The position numbers were made by a program, and so were the translations under genes. The notes under the pieces were generated by a model that did no database searches, was not told where the DNA came from, and saw nothing but the letters and a program-made list of their open reading frames with translations. DNA of 9,302 nt from Paraprevotella sp. (GTDB taxonomy: Bacteria; Bacteroidota; Bacteroidia; Bacteroidales; Bacteroidaceae), in assembly GCA_021205005.1 (NCBI GenBank), contig JAJPYK010000221.1:1-9302 (forward strand), in the 5' to 3' direction. Positions 1 through 6,197 of this stretch are shown here, piece after piece. Each line of letters starts with the position of its first letter. Positions within the stretch are counted from its first letter, which is position 1.

Positions 1-90
1 TCAGGTCCCTTTTTTGTGCCTTCAATCAGACACACTCAAAGAAACAGTATCTTTCACGCCATACGTTTATACATTTTTTAATAACGAAAA

Positions 91-132
91 TTCCGTTCCG
101 CCCGGCGCAAAGACACCGGAAGCAGAACGGAA
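91..132 (-). terminator. Possible intrinsic terminator downstream of the AEC permease gene
   Basis: The 8-bp arms TTCCGTTC (91-98) and GAACGGAA (125-132) are perfect inverted repeats, with an inner CCGG/CCGG pair (102-105 and 116-119). On the minus strand the stem is followed by a short run of four T; on the plus strand it is followed by AGTTTTT. It sits about 50 bases past the permease stop codon, which is where a terminator would be expected, and it could work in both directions. The loop is long, so confidence is moderate. The rest of 1-184 shows no coding sequence I can support. Confidence 0.42.
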
Positions 133-184
133 AGTTTTTCTCCGCAAAAAAAATCGGCAGGACCTCAGAAACCCGTGCCGGACG

Positions 185-1093
185 TTACAGACAGATCATC
201 AACGTAGTCATGAATATGACGCTCAACACGATGGTCAGCGAATTGATGGTGCACGACAACGCGACATCCCCCTTGCACTTGGCCGTAAAAATAGCACATA
301 CGGCCGACACCGGAGCAAAAGCGATCAGCGTGAGAATCTTGCGAACCTCGGGACTGAACGGGGCATAGTGATAAAAAAGCCAGGCCAGTATGGCGGCCAC
401 CAGATAACGGTGAAGCAATACGCTGCCCACGTGAAGGATATTTTTGCGTGAAGGATGCAACTCGAAGCCTACCCCGATCATCACCATGGCCAAAAAGGGA
501 TTGGCTTCACCCACGGTATCGGTGAAAGCCGTCACGGCAGGGGGCAATTTGATGTGCAACCACACGAGGATCACCATCAGGATATAGACGTCCATGGCTA
601 TGGAGGCGAACATGCGGCGGAAAAACAGGGCCACGGTCGGTCGGTCTCCGATCCGGGCCACCGACGCGGCCATGGAATAAGTGGCTCCAGTACACCGCAA
701 GGAGTTGCCCGCATCGAACAGACAAGTAGCCACAACACCCGAAGGGCCTAAGAAACTCTGGATGTAAGGCATGGTAAAACAACCGATGTTATAACCGGAG
801 TAATTGATCATGTTGAACGCCCGTTCGTTGCGTCCCTTGTTAAAAGCGGCAAGATAACCGATACCGATGGTCAGCAAATTGCATAATACGCCCACCAACA
901 CCAGTTCAAACAAGGACGATTCCACATTGATACGGTTGAAATTGGAAATGACTGCACATGGCAGCGTAAGTTTCAGCACGATATTGGAAATCAGTTTAAA
1001 ATCGGCTGTCTTGAAGAATCCGACTCTTTTCAATACGTAGGAAAGAGCGATGATGAGCACGAAGGCCATCACTTTGATTAAAATAGCTTCCAT
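185..1093 (-). CDS. AEC-family (auxin efflux carrier-like) membrane permease
   Basis: This is a 302-residue, very hydrophobic protein that fits the AEC/Mem_trans family, whose members span the inner membrane about ten times and move small organic acids or similar solutes. The first helix covers roughly residues 2-21, followed by KRVGFF and then a polar stretch leading to LPCAVISNF, as is typical of the family. Further helices follow LVLVGVLCNLLTIGIG, MDVYILMVILVWL, NPFLAMVMIGVGFEL and a paired C-terminal set ending MTTLMICL. A GTG at 1117 would add eight residues, but the -7 box at 1119-1127 places the transcription start next to that GTG, so I chose the ATG at 1093, which has GGGA just upstream. 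It is probably a single-gene transcript. The substrate cannot be read from the sequence. Confidence 0.85.
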   Translation of the reverse strand: MEAILIKVMAFVLIIALSYVLKRVGFFKTADFKLISNIVLKLTLPCAVISNFNRINVESSLFELVLVGVLCNLLTIGIGYLAAFNKGRNERAFNMINYSGYNIGCFTMPYIQSFLGPSGVVATCLFDAGNSLRCTGATYSMAASVARIGDRPTVALFFRRMFASIAMDVYILMVILVWLHIKLPPAVTAFTDTVGEANPFLAMVMIGVGFELHPSRKNILHVGSVLLHRYLVAAILAWLFYHYAPFSPEVRKILTLIAFAPVSAVCAIFTAKCKGDVALSCTINSLTIVLSVIFMTTLMICL

Positions 1094-1118
1094 AATGAAT
1101 CCCGATTGTAAAATCACC

Positions 1119-1127
1119 GCAAATTTA
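1119..1127 (-). promoter_or_regulatory. Bacteroidetes-type -7 box for the AEC permease gene
   Basis: On the minus strand this reads TAAATTTGC, a full match to the Bacteroidetes housekeeping -7 consensus TAnnTTTG. It lies 25 bases before the ATG at 1093. I could not find a TTTG -33 element at the right spacing, although the region is T-rich. The box argues against the upstream GTG at 1117 as a start codon. Confidence 0.6.
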
Positions 1128-1151
1128 CGAACAAAAGCAAAAGGGTGTACC

Positions 1152-1185
1152 TCTCCGCCCTAAAAAAATGATTCAGGGACGGAGA
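1152..1185 (-). terminator. Strong intergenic hairpin after the SIMPL gene
   Basis: On the minus strand TCTCCG, then a bulged T, then CCCT pairs with AGGG-CGGAGA, giving a 10-bp stem with one bulge. The loop contains a run of seven T. There is no T-tract directly after the stem on the minus strand, so it is not a textbook intrinsic terminator. It could be an mRNA 3' end or processing structure. It lies between the SIMPL stop codon (1208) and the permease promoter, which fits a role in separating the two transcripts. Confidence 0.4.
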
Positions 1186-1207
1186 AAATACAATCGGGAC
1201 GGGGAGC

Positions 1208-1909
1208 TCAGTCTTCGAGCGAATAGTCGATGGTGGTAACCACACGCACCCGTTTGATATAAGGCGTGTTCGCATCGCGGTCTTCAATCGAGAATTGTCC
1301 CTGATAAGCACTTTGTATGCCGCCCAGACGGCTACCCGAATCTTTGGCGAACTTCTCGGCCGCCGCACGTGCATTCTTCGTGGCTTCCTCGATCATCTTC
1401 GGCTTGATGCGGTTCAAGCCCGTATAGTCGTAGGTCACGTTGTAACGATAGTCGCCCGAAGTGATGGCCACGCCTTGTTTGAGCAGTTCGCTCTGTTCGT
1501 TGATGAGTTTACGTACAAGATCCACCTGATTCGAGGTGACGGTAACCACGGTGGTCACGTTATAGCGGTAGGGCTGCACGTTCGTATTGTAACGGTCGGC
1601 TTTCGTATCGATGATTTCAGGTGCATTCACGCTGATTTCCTCTTCCCGGATGCCTTTGCTCTTAAGGAAGTCGATGATCTTCGCGTTGGTTTCTTTAATC
1701 TCGTTGTAAATCACAGCCATGTCGTTACCCAGCACCTTATAGGTCAGGGGCCAGGTCACTTTATCGGCCTTCACTTCCATTTCGGCCAGTCCTTTTACGT
1801 TCACCACCCGATTACGGGATGAAAAGTCACTCAGCCCGTTCCAAATGAATGCGCCGGCCACGATGAGGCCTACGGCCAGAATAACAGCTTATATTCTCCA
1901 ATTTTTCAT
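1208..1909 (-). CDS. SIMPL-domain (DUF541) protein, interrupted by an in-frame TAA at codon 7
   Basis: The domain is the SIMPL/DUF541 fold, usually found in exported or membrane-anchored proteins of poorly defined function. It opens with VVNVKGLAEMEVKADKVTWP and continues with a helix carrying FLKSKGIREEEISV, repeated YRYNVT strands and the C-terminal RVVTTIDYSLED. Reading from the ATG at 1909 gives MKNWRI, then TAA (1889-1891), then in the same frame AVILAVGLIVAGAFIW, which is a typical signal anchor. The -7 box at 1937-1945 fits the ATG at 1909 as the original start. The only obvious start after the TAA is GTG at 1861, which would keep 217 residues and the whole SIMPL domain but lose most of the membrane anchor. 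As written, the gene is therefore either broken, expressed as a mislocalised protein, or affected by a sequence error. The stop codon is TGA. The domain assignment is solid; the functional status is not. Confidence 0.8.
1889..1891 (-). other. Premature TAA codon inside the SIMPL signal anchor
   Basis: Minus-strand codons from 1909 are ATG AAA AAT TGG AGA ATA TAA GCT GTT ATT CTG. The frame before and after the TAA is the same, so a single base change, not an indel, accounts for it. Tyrosine (TAT/TAC) or a similar codon is a plausible original. Confidence 0.85.
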
Positions 1910-1936
1910 GTGTCGAAGTTTTAAGGATGATAGATT

Positions 1937-1945
1937 GCAAATATA
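1937..1945 (-). promoter_or_regulatory. Bacteroidetes-type -7 box for the SIMPL gene
   Basis: The minus strand reads TATATTTGC, a full match to TAnnTTTG, 27 bases before the ATG at 1909. The implied leader is about 20 bases. No clear -33 TTTG is visible. The box separates this gene from the cob operon and supports 1909 rather than 1861 as the native start. Confidence 0.6.
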
Positions 1946-2041
1946 ACAGTTCTGCGGCACACCCCGCCTTACGAAGTCTGAAAAATACTAAAGTGCGCCG
2001 GAAGTTGGCTTTTTTTCACGTTTAGCATGAAAGATGAAAGT

Positions 2042-2065
2042 AAAAACGAAGCCGGTGGGCGCCGG
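2042..2065 (-). terminator. Possible intrinsic terminator after cobC
   Basis: On the minus strand CCGG-CGCCCA-CCGG forms a short GC-rich hairpin, followed a few bases later by TTTTT (2046-2042). It lies about 30 bases past the cobC stop codon, at the end of the cob operon. The stem is only four perfect pairs, so this is tentative. The rest of the 184-base gap to the SIMPL start holds the -7 box and no gene. Confidence 0.35.
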
Positions 2066-2093
2066 TCGTTTCAGCACAGTATCGACGGAACGG

Positions 2094-2633
2094 TTATTCT
2101 TTTCCGTCCAGGCAGATGCGCACCACACCGCCGTAAGGCGTCAGATTCTTGAACCCTTCTTCCAAAGGGACGAGACCGGCATAGATACGGGCGCAGATCA
2201 AGACGCCGCCATGGGCGAAGATGCCGACCCTACGGTAGTCCTTTCGGCGCAGGTCGTCGAGAAAACTGGCCACGCGGGCGTAAAGGTCGCGGAAGGACTC
2301 TCCGCCGGCTGCCGGCTGATTCAGATAATCGTTATACCACTGTTGCAAACGCTCGTCGGTAATGTCATCGAAACGTTGCATCTCCCATTCTCCCATATCC
2401 ATCTCCTTGAGACGGTCGTCGCGTTCGGCATCCGGATGACCGCAATAGGCAGCCAGTTTGGCCGCGCGGCTGAGCGGACTGGTATACACGCGGTCGAACG
2501 TCAGCCCGTTGAGGCGGAGACGGGTGGCAGAGGCCTCCCGTTTAAAGGTCGGTTTGAGCGGAACATCCGTGAATCCGTAGCACGTGCCTTTGGGAACGTC
2601 TACCGAAGTGTGGCGGGCTAAATAGATTTCCAT
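2094..2633 (-). CDS. cobC: Alpha-ribazole phosphatase CobC (histidine phosphatase family)
   Basis: This 179-residue protein belongs to the histidine phosphatase (phosphoglycerate mutase-like) superfamily. In the nucleotide-loop pathway it removes the 5'-phosphate from alpha-ribazole-phosphate or from adenosylcobalamin-phosphate. The N-terminal LARHTSVDVPKGTCYG holds the phospho-accepting His8 beside Arg7 and matches the CobC subtype. SPLSRAAKLA supplies Arg56, LKEMDMGEWE supplies Glu82, and FAHGGVL supplies the second His141. All catalytic residues are present and the length is normal for the family. Two ATG codons stand side by side (2636 and 2633); I chose the second because MEIYLARH is the usual start, and either is possible. 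It is the last gene of cobUTSC, 11-14 bases after the cobS stop. Without the neighbours a general phosphatase would be a fair alternative; with them CobC is very likely. Confidence 0.9.
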   Translation of the reverse strand: MEIYLARHTSVDVPKGTCYGFTDVPLKPTFKREASATRLRLNGLTFDRVYTSPLSRAAKLAAYCGHPDAERDDRLKEMDMGEWEMQRFDDITDERLQQWYNDYLNQPAAGGESFRDLYARVASFLDDLRRKDYRRVGIFAHGGVLICARIYAGLVPLEEGFKNLTPYGGVVRICLDGKE

Positions 2634-2647
2634 CATAATATATTTGT

Positions 2648-3472
2648 TTAGGTATAAAACATAACGACTGCGCCGTAAAAACTCAATTCGCACCACAGGA
2701 ACAGGGCGCCGCAGCAATCGCCCGTATAGCCTTGCAGCCGTCGCCGCATCCATCCCGTCAGGAGGAGCTCCACGACCGGGGGGAACAGGAAGGCCCAATA
2801 AGGAAACGGAGCGGAAATACAGTACAACCAGACGACGCCGGGAGCAAGGGCGGCAAGACAACGTCCGAAATGGACGCACGCGGCCCGCAGCGTCCATACG
2901 GAATAAACCACGCCCGACTTGGCCTGTTCGGCCGTACGCGCATAAGGCAGTTGCAGAATGATGAAACTGCTGCATGCCTTGGCATAAATATCGGCGGTGA
3001 AAAGAATCGCAGGAGCGCAAGCCGGCGGCAGGGAGAAAATCAGACCTACGAGCAATCCCGTGTGGAAGATCAGGCCCAATACGCCGTAGGTTCCGATATG
3101 AGAGTCTTTCATGATCGACAACGTGCGTTCGCGTGTCGTTCCGCCGCCGAAACCGTCGCAAAAGTCGGCCAGACCGTCTTTGTGGAGCGCTCCGGTGAGC
3201 AAAAGACGGGCCCCGACGGCCATCAGAGCTGCCGCCATCGGCGGAAATTGTCCCGAAGTACACCAGAAAACGACGGCTGCCGTTCCGCCGGTGAGCAAAC
3301 CGGCCACAGGCCTATAGTCCACCACATGCTTAAAGCATTCGGAATCGACCCGCTTGATCCGCCAAAACGGCAGTCGGGTGAAGAACATCAGGGCGGCCAA
3401 TAGTCTGTCTGTAATGTCAGCACCTCGTTTTTTTTCAGAAATATTTCGTGATATGAGCCGTTTTGAAATCAT
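2648..3472 (-). CDS. cobS: Adenosylcobinamide-GDP ribazoletransferase (cobalamin synthase) CobS
   Basis: CobS is an integral membrane enzyme that joins adenosylcobinamide-GDP to alpha-ribazole (or its phosphate) to give adenosylcobalamin (or its phosphate). The core signature is clear: DGLADFCDGFGG (about residues 99-110) with Asp99, Asp103 and Asp106, followed by IMKDSHIGTYG (120-130). LLAALMFFTRLPFWRI near the N-terminus is the usual family opening, and several hydrophobic helices follow. The annotated ATG at 3472 overlaps cobT by 38 bases and adds about 20 polar residues before the family opening. A second candidate is the ATT at 3415 (protein TDRLLAALMFF...), which has GAGG seven bases upstream and lies just after the cobT stop codon. 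Function is secure; the start is uncertain. Confidence 0.9.
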   Translation of the reverse strand: MISKRLISRNISEKKRGADITDRLLAALMFFTRLPFWRIKRVDSECFKHVVDYRPVAGLLTGGTAAVVFWCTSGQFPPMAAALMAVGARLLLTGALHKDGLADFCDGFGGGTTRERTLSIMKDSHIGTYGVLGLIFHTGLLVGLIFSLPPACAPAILFTADIYAKACSSFIILQLPYARTAEQAKSGVVYSVWTLRAACVHFGRCLAALAPGVVWLYCISAPFPYWAFLFPPVVELLLTGWMRRRLQGYTGDCCGALFLWCELSFYGAVVMFYT

Positions 3473-4481
3473 TCATCTCATTCATCATCCGCACGGCGGA
3501 CTGCAACAACGGATAAGCGCAAAGCGCGCCCGTACCCTCGCCGAGACGCATCCCCAACCGGAGCAGACCGCGGGCATGCAGGGCATCGAGCATGAGACGG
3601 TGGCCCGGTTCGTTGCCCTCGTGCCCGAATATGGCATATTCGAGTACGGCCGGTTCGAGCCGCGAGGCCATCAGCATGCAGGCTGTCATGATGAACCCGT
3701 CCACCAAAACGATCATGTGCAGTTCGGCAGCGCGCAGCATGGCGCCTACGGCCGCCGCCATTTCGAAGCCGCCGAATCTACGCAGGATCTCTTCGGGTGT
3801 ACGTCGGCAACCCGATTGCCGGAAGCGTTCCACCGCCTCCCGCAAGACCTCGTACTTGTGACGTACACCGGTACCGGTCAGCCCGGCCCCCGACCCGATG
3901 CAATGATCCAGCGGGATACCGGTCAAGAGGTGCATCCATACGGAAGAAGGCGAGGTATTGCCTATGCCCATTTCACCGATACAAAGGACGTTGCACCCCT
4001 CCTTGTGACATTCGTCCACGAATGAAATGCCGGTCTCTACACACCGGTCGGCCTCTGCGGCCGTCATGGCCGCTTCGTGGAGGAAATTCAGCGTGCCCCG
4101 CGCCACTTTACAGTCGAATATGCCGGGATAGGAAGACAAGTCGTGATCCACTCCCATATCGACGATAAACAGTTTGAATCCGTGCTGACGGCAAAACATA
4201 TTCACGCCGCCCCCGCCCCGGCTGAAATTGATCATCTGTTGCCAGGTGACATCGCGCGGCGATACGCTCACGCCCTCTCGTTCGATACCGTGATCGGCTC
4301 CGAACAGCAGATGACAAGGGTGACACAGTTCGGGCGCAGTCGTCTGCTGGATCAATCCGATTCTCAAGGCCAGTTCTTCGAGTCTTCCCATCGAGCCTTT
4401 CGGCTTGTTCAGGTTGTCAATCTTCTCTTGCAGCACGGGGCGCAGGGCCTCGTCCGGCATGGAAATGTGAAAAACTCTCAT
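3435..4481 (-). CDS. cobT: Nicotinate-nucleotide-dimethylbenzimidazole phosphoribosyltransferase CobT
   Basis: CobT makes alpha-ribazole-5'-phosphate from nicotinate mononucleotide and a lower-ligand base such as dimethylbenzimidazole. The 348-residue length matches the family. Visible motifs are KPKGSMGRLE (26-35), FGADHG (60-65), GEMGIGNT (169-176), a glycine-rich AGLTGTG (199-205) and the catalytic LGEGTGA with Glu315, which corresponds to Glu317 of the Salmonella enzyme. The start ATG lies two bases after the cobU TAG, so the two are almost certainly co-transcribed and translationally coupled. The C-terminus overlaps the annotated start of cobS. Which benzimidazole or purine base is used in vivo cannot be told from the sequence. 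Confidence 0.95.
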   Translation of the reverse strand: MRVFHISMPDEALRPVLQEKIDNLNKPKGSMGRLEELALRIGLIQQTTAPELCHPCHLLFGADHGIEREGVSVSPRDVTWQQMINFSRGGGGVNMFCRQHGFKLFIVDMGVDHDLSSYPGIFDCKVARGTLNFLHEAAMTAAEADRCVETGISFVDECHKEGCNVLCIGEMGIGNTSPSSVWMHLLTGIPLDHCIGSGAGLTGTGVRHKYEVLREAVERFRQSGCRRTPEEILRRFGGFEMAAAVGAMLRAAELHMIVLVDGFIMTACMLMASRLEPAVLEYAIFGHEGNEPGHRLMLDALHARGLLRLGMRLGEGTGALCAYPLLQSAVRMMNEMNDFKTAHITKYF

Positions 4482-4483
4482 GT

Positions 4484-5062
4484 CTATTTTATTTTTACGG
4501 GAATGCCGCTTACCATCAGGTAGACTTCGTCAGCTTGCGCAGCTACAAACTGATTGGTCCACCCCAGCAAATCGGTGAACCTTAGTTGGACTTCGTTAGG
4601 CGAGACGCCCCCCATCCCGATTTCGTTGGTGACGAAAATAAAAACGGAATCTTGTGCCGTAAAACGTAGAAATTCCTCTTTTACGGTCTGCAAGGTGTCT
4701 TCCACTTGCCGGATACCTGCACGCGCCTGTCGTCTTTCCACGGTATCCGTCTCGGCATCTTCGGACGAGCCCGGAGCCGGCCGGTAGTCGAAAAAGAAAT
4801 TGGTGGCCCATAGCGTCACGCAATCGATCAACACCGTGCGCCCCGTCAGATCGTGACGGCTCAGGTATTTATCTTCCTCGATGTTGGTCCATTGCGGGCC
4901 GCGCCGCTCGCGGTGTATGCCGACACGCTGGCGGAATTCTTCGTCCCAAATGCGAGCCGTAGCCATATATACGGGCCGGTCGGACAGGCTGAGGGCCAGT
5001 TGTTCGGCGTAGACGCTCTTCCCGGAACGCTCTCCTCCCGTAATCAGGATGATTCTCTTCAT
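4484..5062 (-). CDS. cobU: Bifunctional adenosylcobinamide kinase / adenosylcobinamide-phosphate guanylyltransferase CobU
   Basis: CobU phosphorylates adenosylcobinamide and then transfers GMP to it, giving the adenosylcobinamide-GDP used by CobS. The protein has 192 residues from MKRIILITGGERSGKS. The P-loop GGERSGKS spans 9-16. His50 in GIHRERRGPQW matches the guanylylated His46 of Salmonella CobU. VTNEIGMG (144-151) and the C-terminal block FTDLLGWTNQ...ADEVYLMVSGIPV are typical. There is a polar, acidic insert in the middle (around DYRPAPGSSEDAETD) that looks variable. An in-frame ATG at 5119 would add 19 residues that resemble nothing in the family and would place the promoter box inside the gene, so I start at 5062. 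It is the first gene of cobUTSC. Confidence 0.94.
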   Translation of the reverse strand: MKRIILITGGERSGKSVYAEQLALSLSDRPVYMATARIWDEEFRQRVGIHRERRGPQWTNIEEDKYLSRHDLTGRTVLIDCVTLWATNFFFDYRPAPGSSEDAETDTVERRQARAGIRQVEDTLQTVKEEFLRFTAQDSVFIFVTNEIGMGGVSPNEVQLRFTDLLGWTNQFVAAQADEVYLMVSGIPVKIK

Positions 5063-5067
5063 ACGGA

Positions 5068-5075
5068 CAAAGATA
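5068..5075 (-). promoter_or_regulatory. Bacteroidetes-type -7 box almost touching the cobU start codon
   Basis: The minus strand reads TATCTTTG, matching TAnnTTTG, and only five bases (TCCGT) separate it from the cobU ATG at 5062. With the usual distance from box to transcription start, the mRNA would begin at or within a base or two of the ATG, so the cob transcript may be leaderless. No clear TTTG -33 element is visible; TTTC about 21 bases upstream is the closest match. Confidence 0.5.
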
Positions 5076-5097
5076 CAATAAAGAAATGAAAGAAAGG

Positions 5098-5123
5098 AAA
5101 AACCGGAGGGATTTGGCATCCGG
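5098..5123 (-). terminator. Possible intrinsic terminator of the aromatic operon, next to the cobU promoter
   Basis: On the minus strand CCGGA (5123-5119) pairs with TCCGG (5107-5103) across an 11-base loop and is followed at once by TTTTT (5102-5098), then CCTTTC. It would end read-through from tyrA just before the cobU promoter and overlaps the likely -33 region. The stem is short (5 bp) but GC-rich. Confidence 0.42.
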
Positions 5124-5142
5124 CAGGACGATAAAAATTGAC

Positions 5143-5162
5143 GCGGACGGATGCGGACGGAA
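5143..5162. repeat. Tandem 10-mer GCGGACGGAT/A
   Basis: Two head-to-tail copies of a 10-base unit (GCGGACGGAT at 5143-5152 and GCGGACGGAA at 5153-5162) differ only in the last base. The reverse complement ATCCGTCCG also occurs at 5270-5278 in the same intergenic region. It could be regulator half-sites or chance in a GC-rich gap. Confidence 0.4.
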
Positions 5163-5184
5163 ACGGGAAGGCATGTCGTTCAGT

Positions 5185-5246
5185 CGCTCTGCGGAGAATG
5201 GAAAATCGTTCTGCGGAGAATGAACAAAAAATCTCCGCAGAACGAT
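5185..5246. repeat. Perfect 15-bp inverted repeat with an additional direct copy
   Basis: The arms at 5205-5219 (ATCGTTCTGCGGAGA) and 5232-5246 are perfect reverse complements around a 12-base A-rich loop. A third copy, CGCTCTGCGGAGAATG (5185-5200), repeats 5207-5222 with one mismatch at a 22-base period, about two helical turns. On the minus strand the hairpin is followed by TTTTCC, so it could be a terminator for tyrA. The extra direct copy would also fit a protein binding site or a small dispersed intergenic repeat. The gap 5063-5398 otherwise holds a short GGGAC/GTCCC hairpin directly after the tyrA stop and the palindrome GGAAATTTCC (5326-5335), but no gene. Confidence 0.7.
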
Positions 5247-5398
5247 AAGACAAATTCAGCCGATTTTTCATCCGTCCGGCAAGATATTGATAATTAACGA
5301 CATATCACACAGAATTTCCATTGCCGGAAATTTCCCCCGGTTATCGGGAAAGAACGTAAAATAAGCTGACAAGATCGGGACGCCCCCACCCTGTCCCT

Positions 5399-6172
5399 TT
5401 ATTGGATATTATGCCGGATGCGCGTCAGATAAGCGTTCAAAGCTTCCTCGTCGCGGGTATCGATGATGTCGATGAGCTTCTTCAACTCATGGCGTATGCC
5501 CTCCACATGACTTTTGGTATGCGGATTGAACAGGATCTCGCGCAGCAGGCAGTCATCCTCGCTCAATACGCCGTGCGCGATGTTCAGATGACGTTTGAAT
5601 GTGGTACCCGGGGCATCCAGATGCTTCATCACCGCAGCAAAAGTGAACGTGGATACAAACGGGATGCTCAACGAGTAGGCCATCGTGTCGTCATGCTCCT
5701 CGAAAGAGTACTCGCATACGTGCAGGCCGAGACGGTTGTAGAGGTCGCGGAAAAAGATGCGGCCCATATAATCGCCCTCGTTGATGACAATGGCGTTTTC
5801 GTGATTCAGGCTGCCCAGATTGGCAAACGTGGGTCCGAACATGGGATGTGTGCTGACGTAGCGCATACCTATGGTCTCATAAAAATCCTTGAAGCCTGTT
5901 TTGACGGACGAGATGTCGCTCAGGATGCAGTCTTTCGGCAGGTGGGGAATCACCTGGCGAAAGACTTCCAGCGTATTTTTCAGCGTCACGGCATTGATGA
6001 CCAGTTCGGGACGGAAAGCATCGATCTCGTCCATGGAAGTGAAACGTTGCGTATTGAACATGAAACGCAACCGCTTGGGATCGATGTCGTATACGGCGGT
6101 CTCGTGTTCAAAACTGCGCAGGTCGATGAAGAACGCCCCCATTTTGCCCGCGCCTAAAATGAGAATTCTCAT
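5399..6172 (-). CDS. tyrA: Prephenate dehydrogenase TyrA
   Basis: TyrA oxidatively decarboxylates prephenate to 4-hydroxyphenylpyruvate, the tyrosine branch. The 257-residue protein is a stand-alone dehydrogenase with no chorismate mutase or ACT domain. The Rossmann opening MRILILGAGKMG has the GxGxxG loop at 7-12 and an acidic YDIDPKR at the end of strand 2, which suggests NAD preference. SDISSVK (85-91) and STHPMFGP (107-114) hold the conserved catalytic-site Ser and His. The C-terminal helical part (from about residue 160) is typical of the Bacteroidales form. The ATG at 6172 lies 25 bases after the DAHP synthase stop and the gene ends the aromatic operon. No feedback domain is visible, so control probably rests on the fused enzyme upstream or on transcription. 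Confidence 0.93.
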   Translation of the reverse strand: MRILILGAGKMGAFFIDLRSFEHETAVYDIDPKRLRFMFNTQRFTSMDEIDAFRPELVINAVTLKNTLEVFRQVIPHLPKDCILSDISSVKTGFKDFYETIGMRYVSTHPMFGPTFANLGSLNHENAIVINEGDYMGRIFFRDLYNRLGLHVCEYSFEEHDDTMAYSLSIPFVSTFTFAAVMKHLDAPGTTFKRHLNIAHGVLSEDDCLLREILFNPHTKSHVEGIRHELKKLIDIIDTRDEEALNAYLTRIRHNIQ

Positions 6173-6197
6173 GATGGTTCTGTCTTTTTAACCGGAG

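Noticed and set aside
1094..1117. GTG at 1117 as the permease start
   Set aside because: It lies right after the -7 box, at or before the predicted transcription start; ATG 1093 gives the normal family N-terminus.
1295..1822. Plus-strand open frame opposite the SIMPL gene
   Set aside because: It is His- and Val-rich shadow sequence with no domain; the minus strand carries the SIMPL fold.
1998..2020. Plus-strand GCC...GGC followed by seven T, as a terminator
   Set aside because: The stem is only three pairs and no plus-strand gene ends nearby.
2637..3263. Long open frame continuing upstream of cobC on the same strand, covering much of cobS
   Set aside because: It is the cobS region read in another frame: arginine-rich, without a domain, and CobS itself is unmistakable. 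The CobC domain begins only at about 2633.
5063..5119. Upstream ATG at 5119 as the cobU start
   Set aside because: The extra 19 residues do not resemble CobU, whose usual start is just before the P-loop, and the promoter box would fall inside the gene.
5402..6157. Long plus-strand open frame opposite tyrA
   Set aside because: It mirrors tyrA almost end to end, has no recognisable domain, and no promoter box precedes it.
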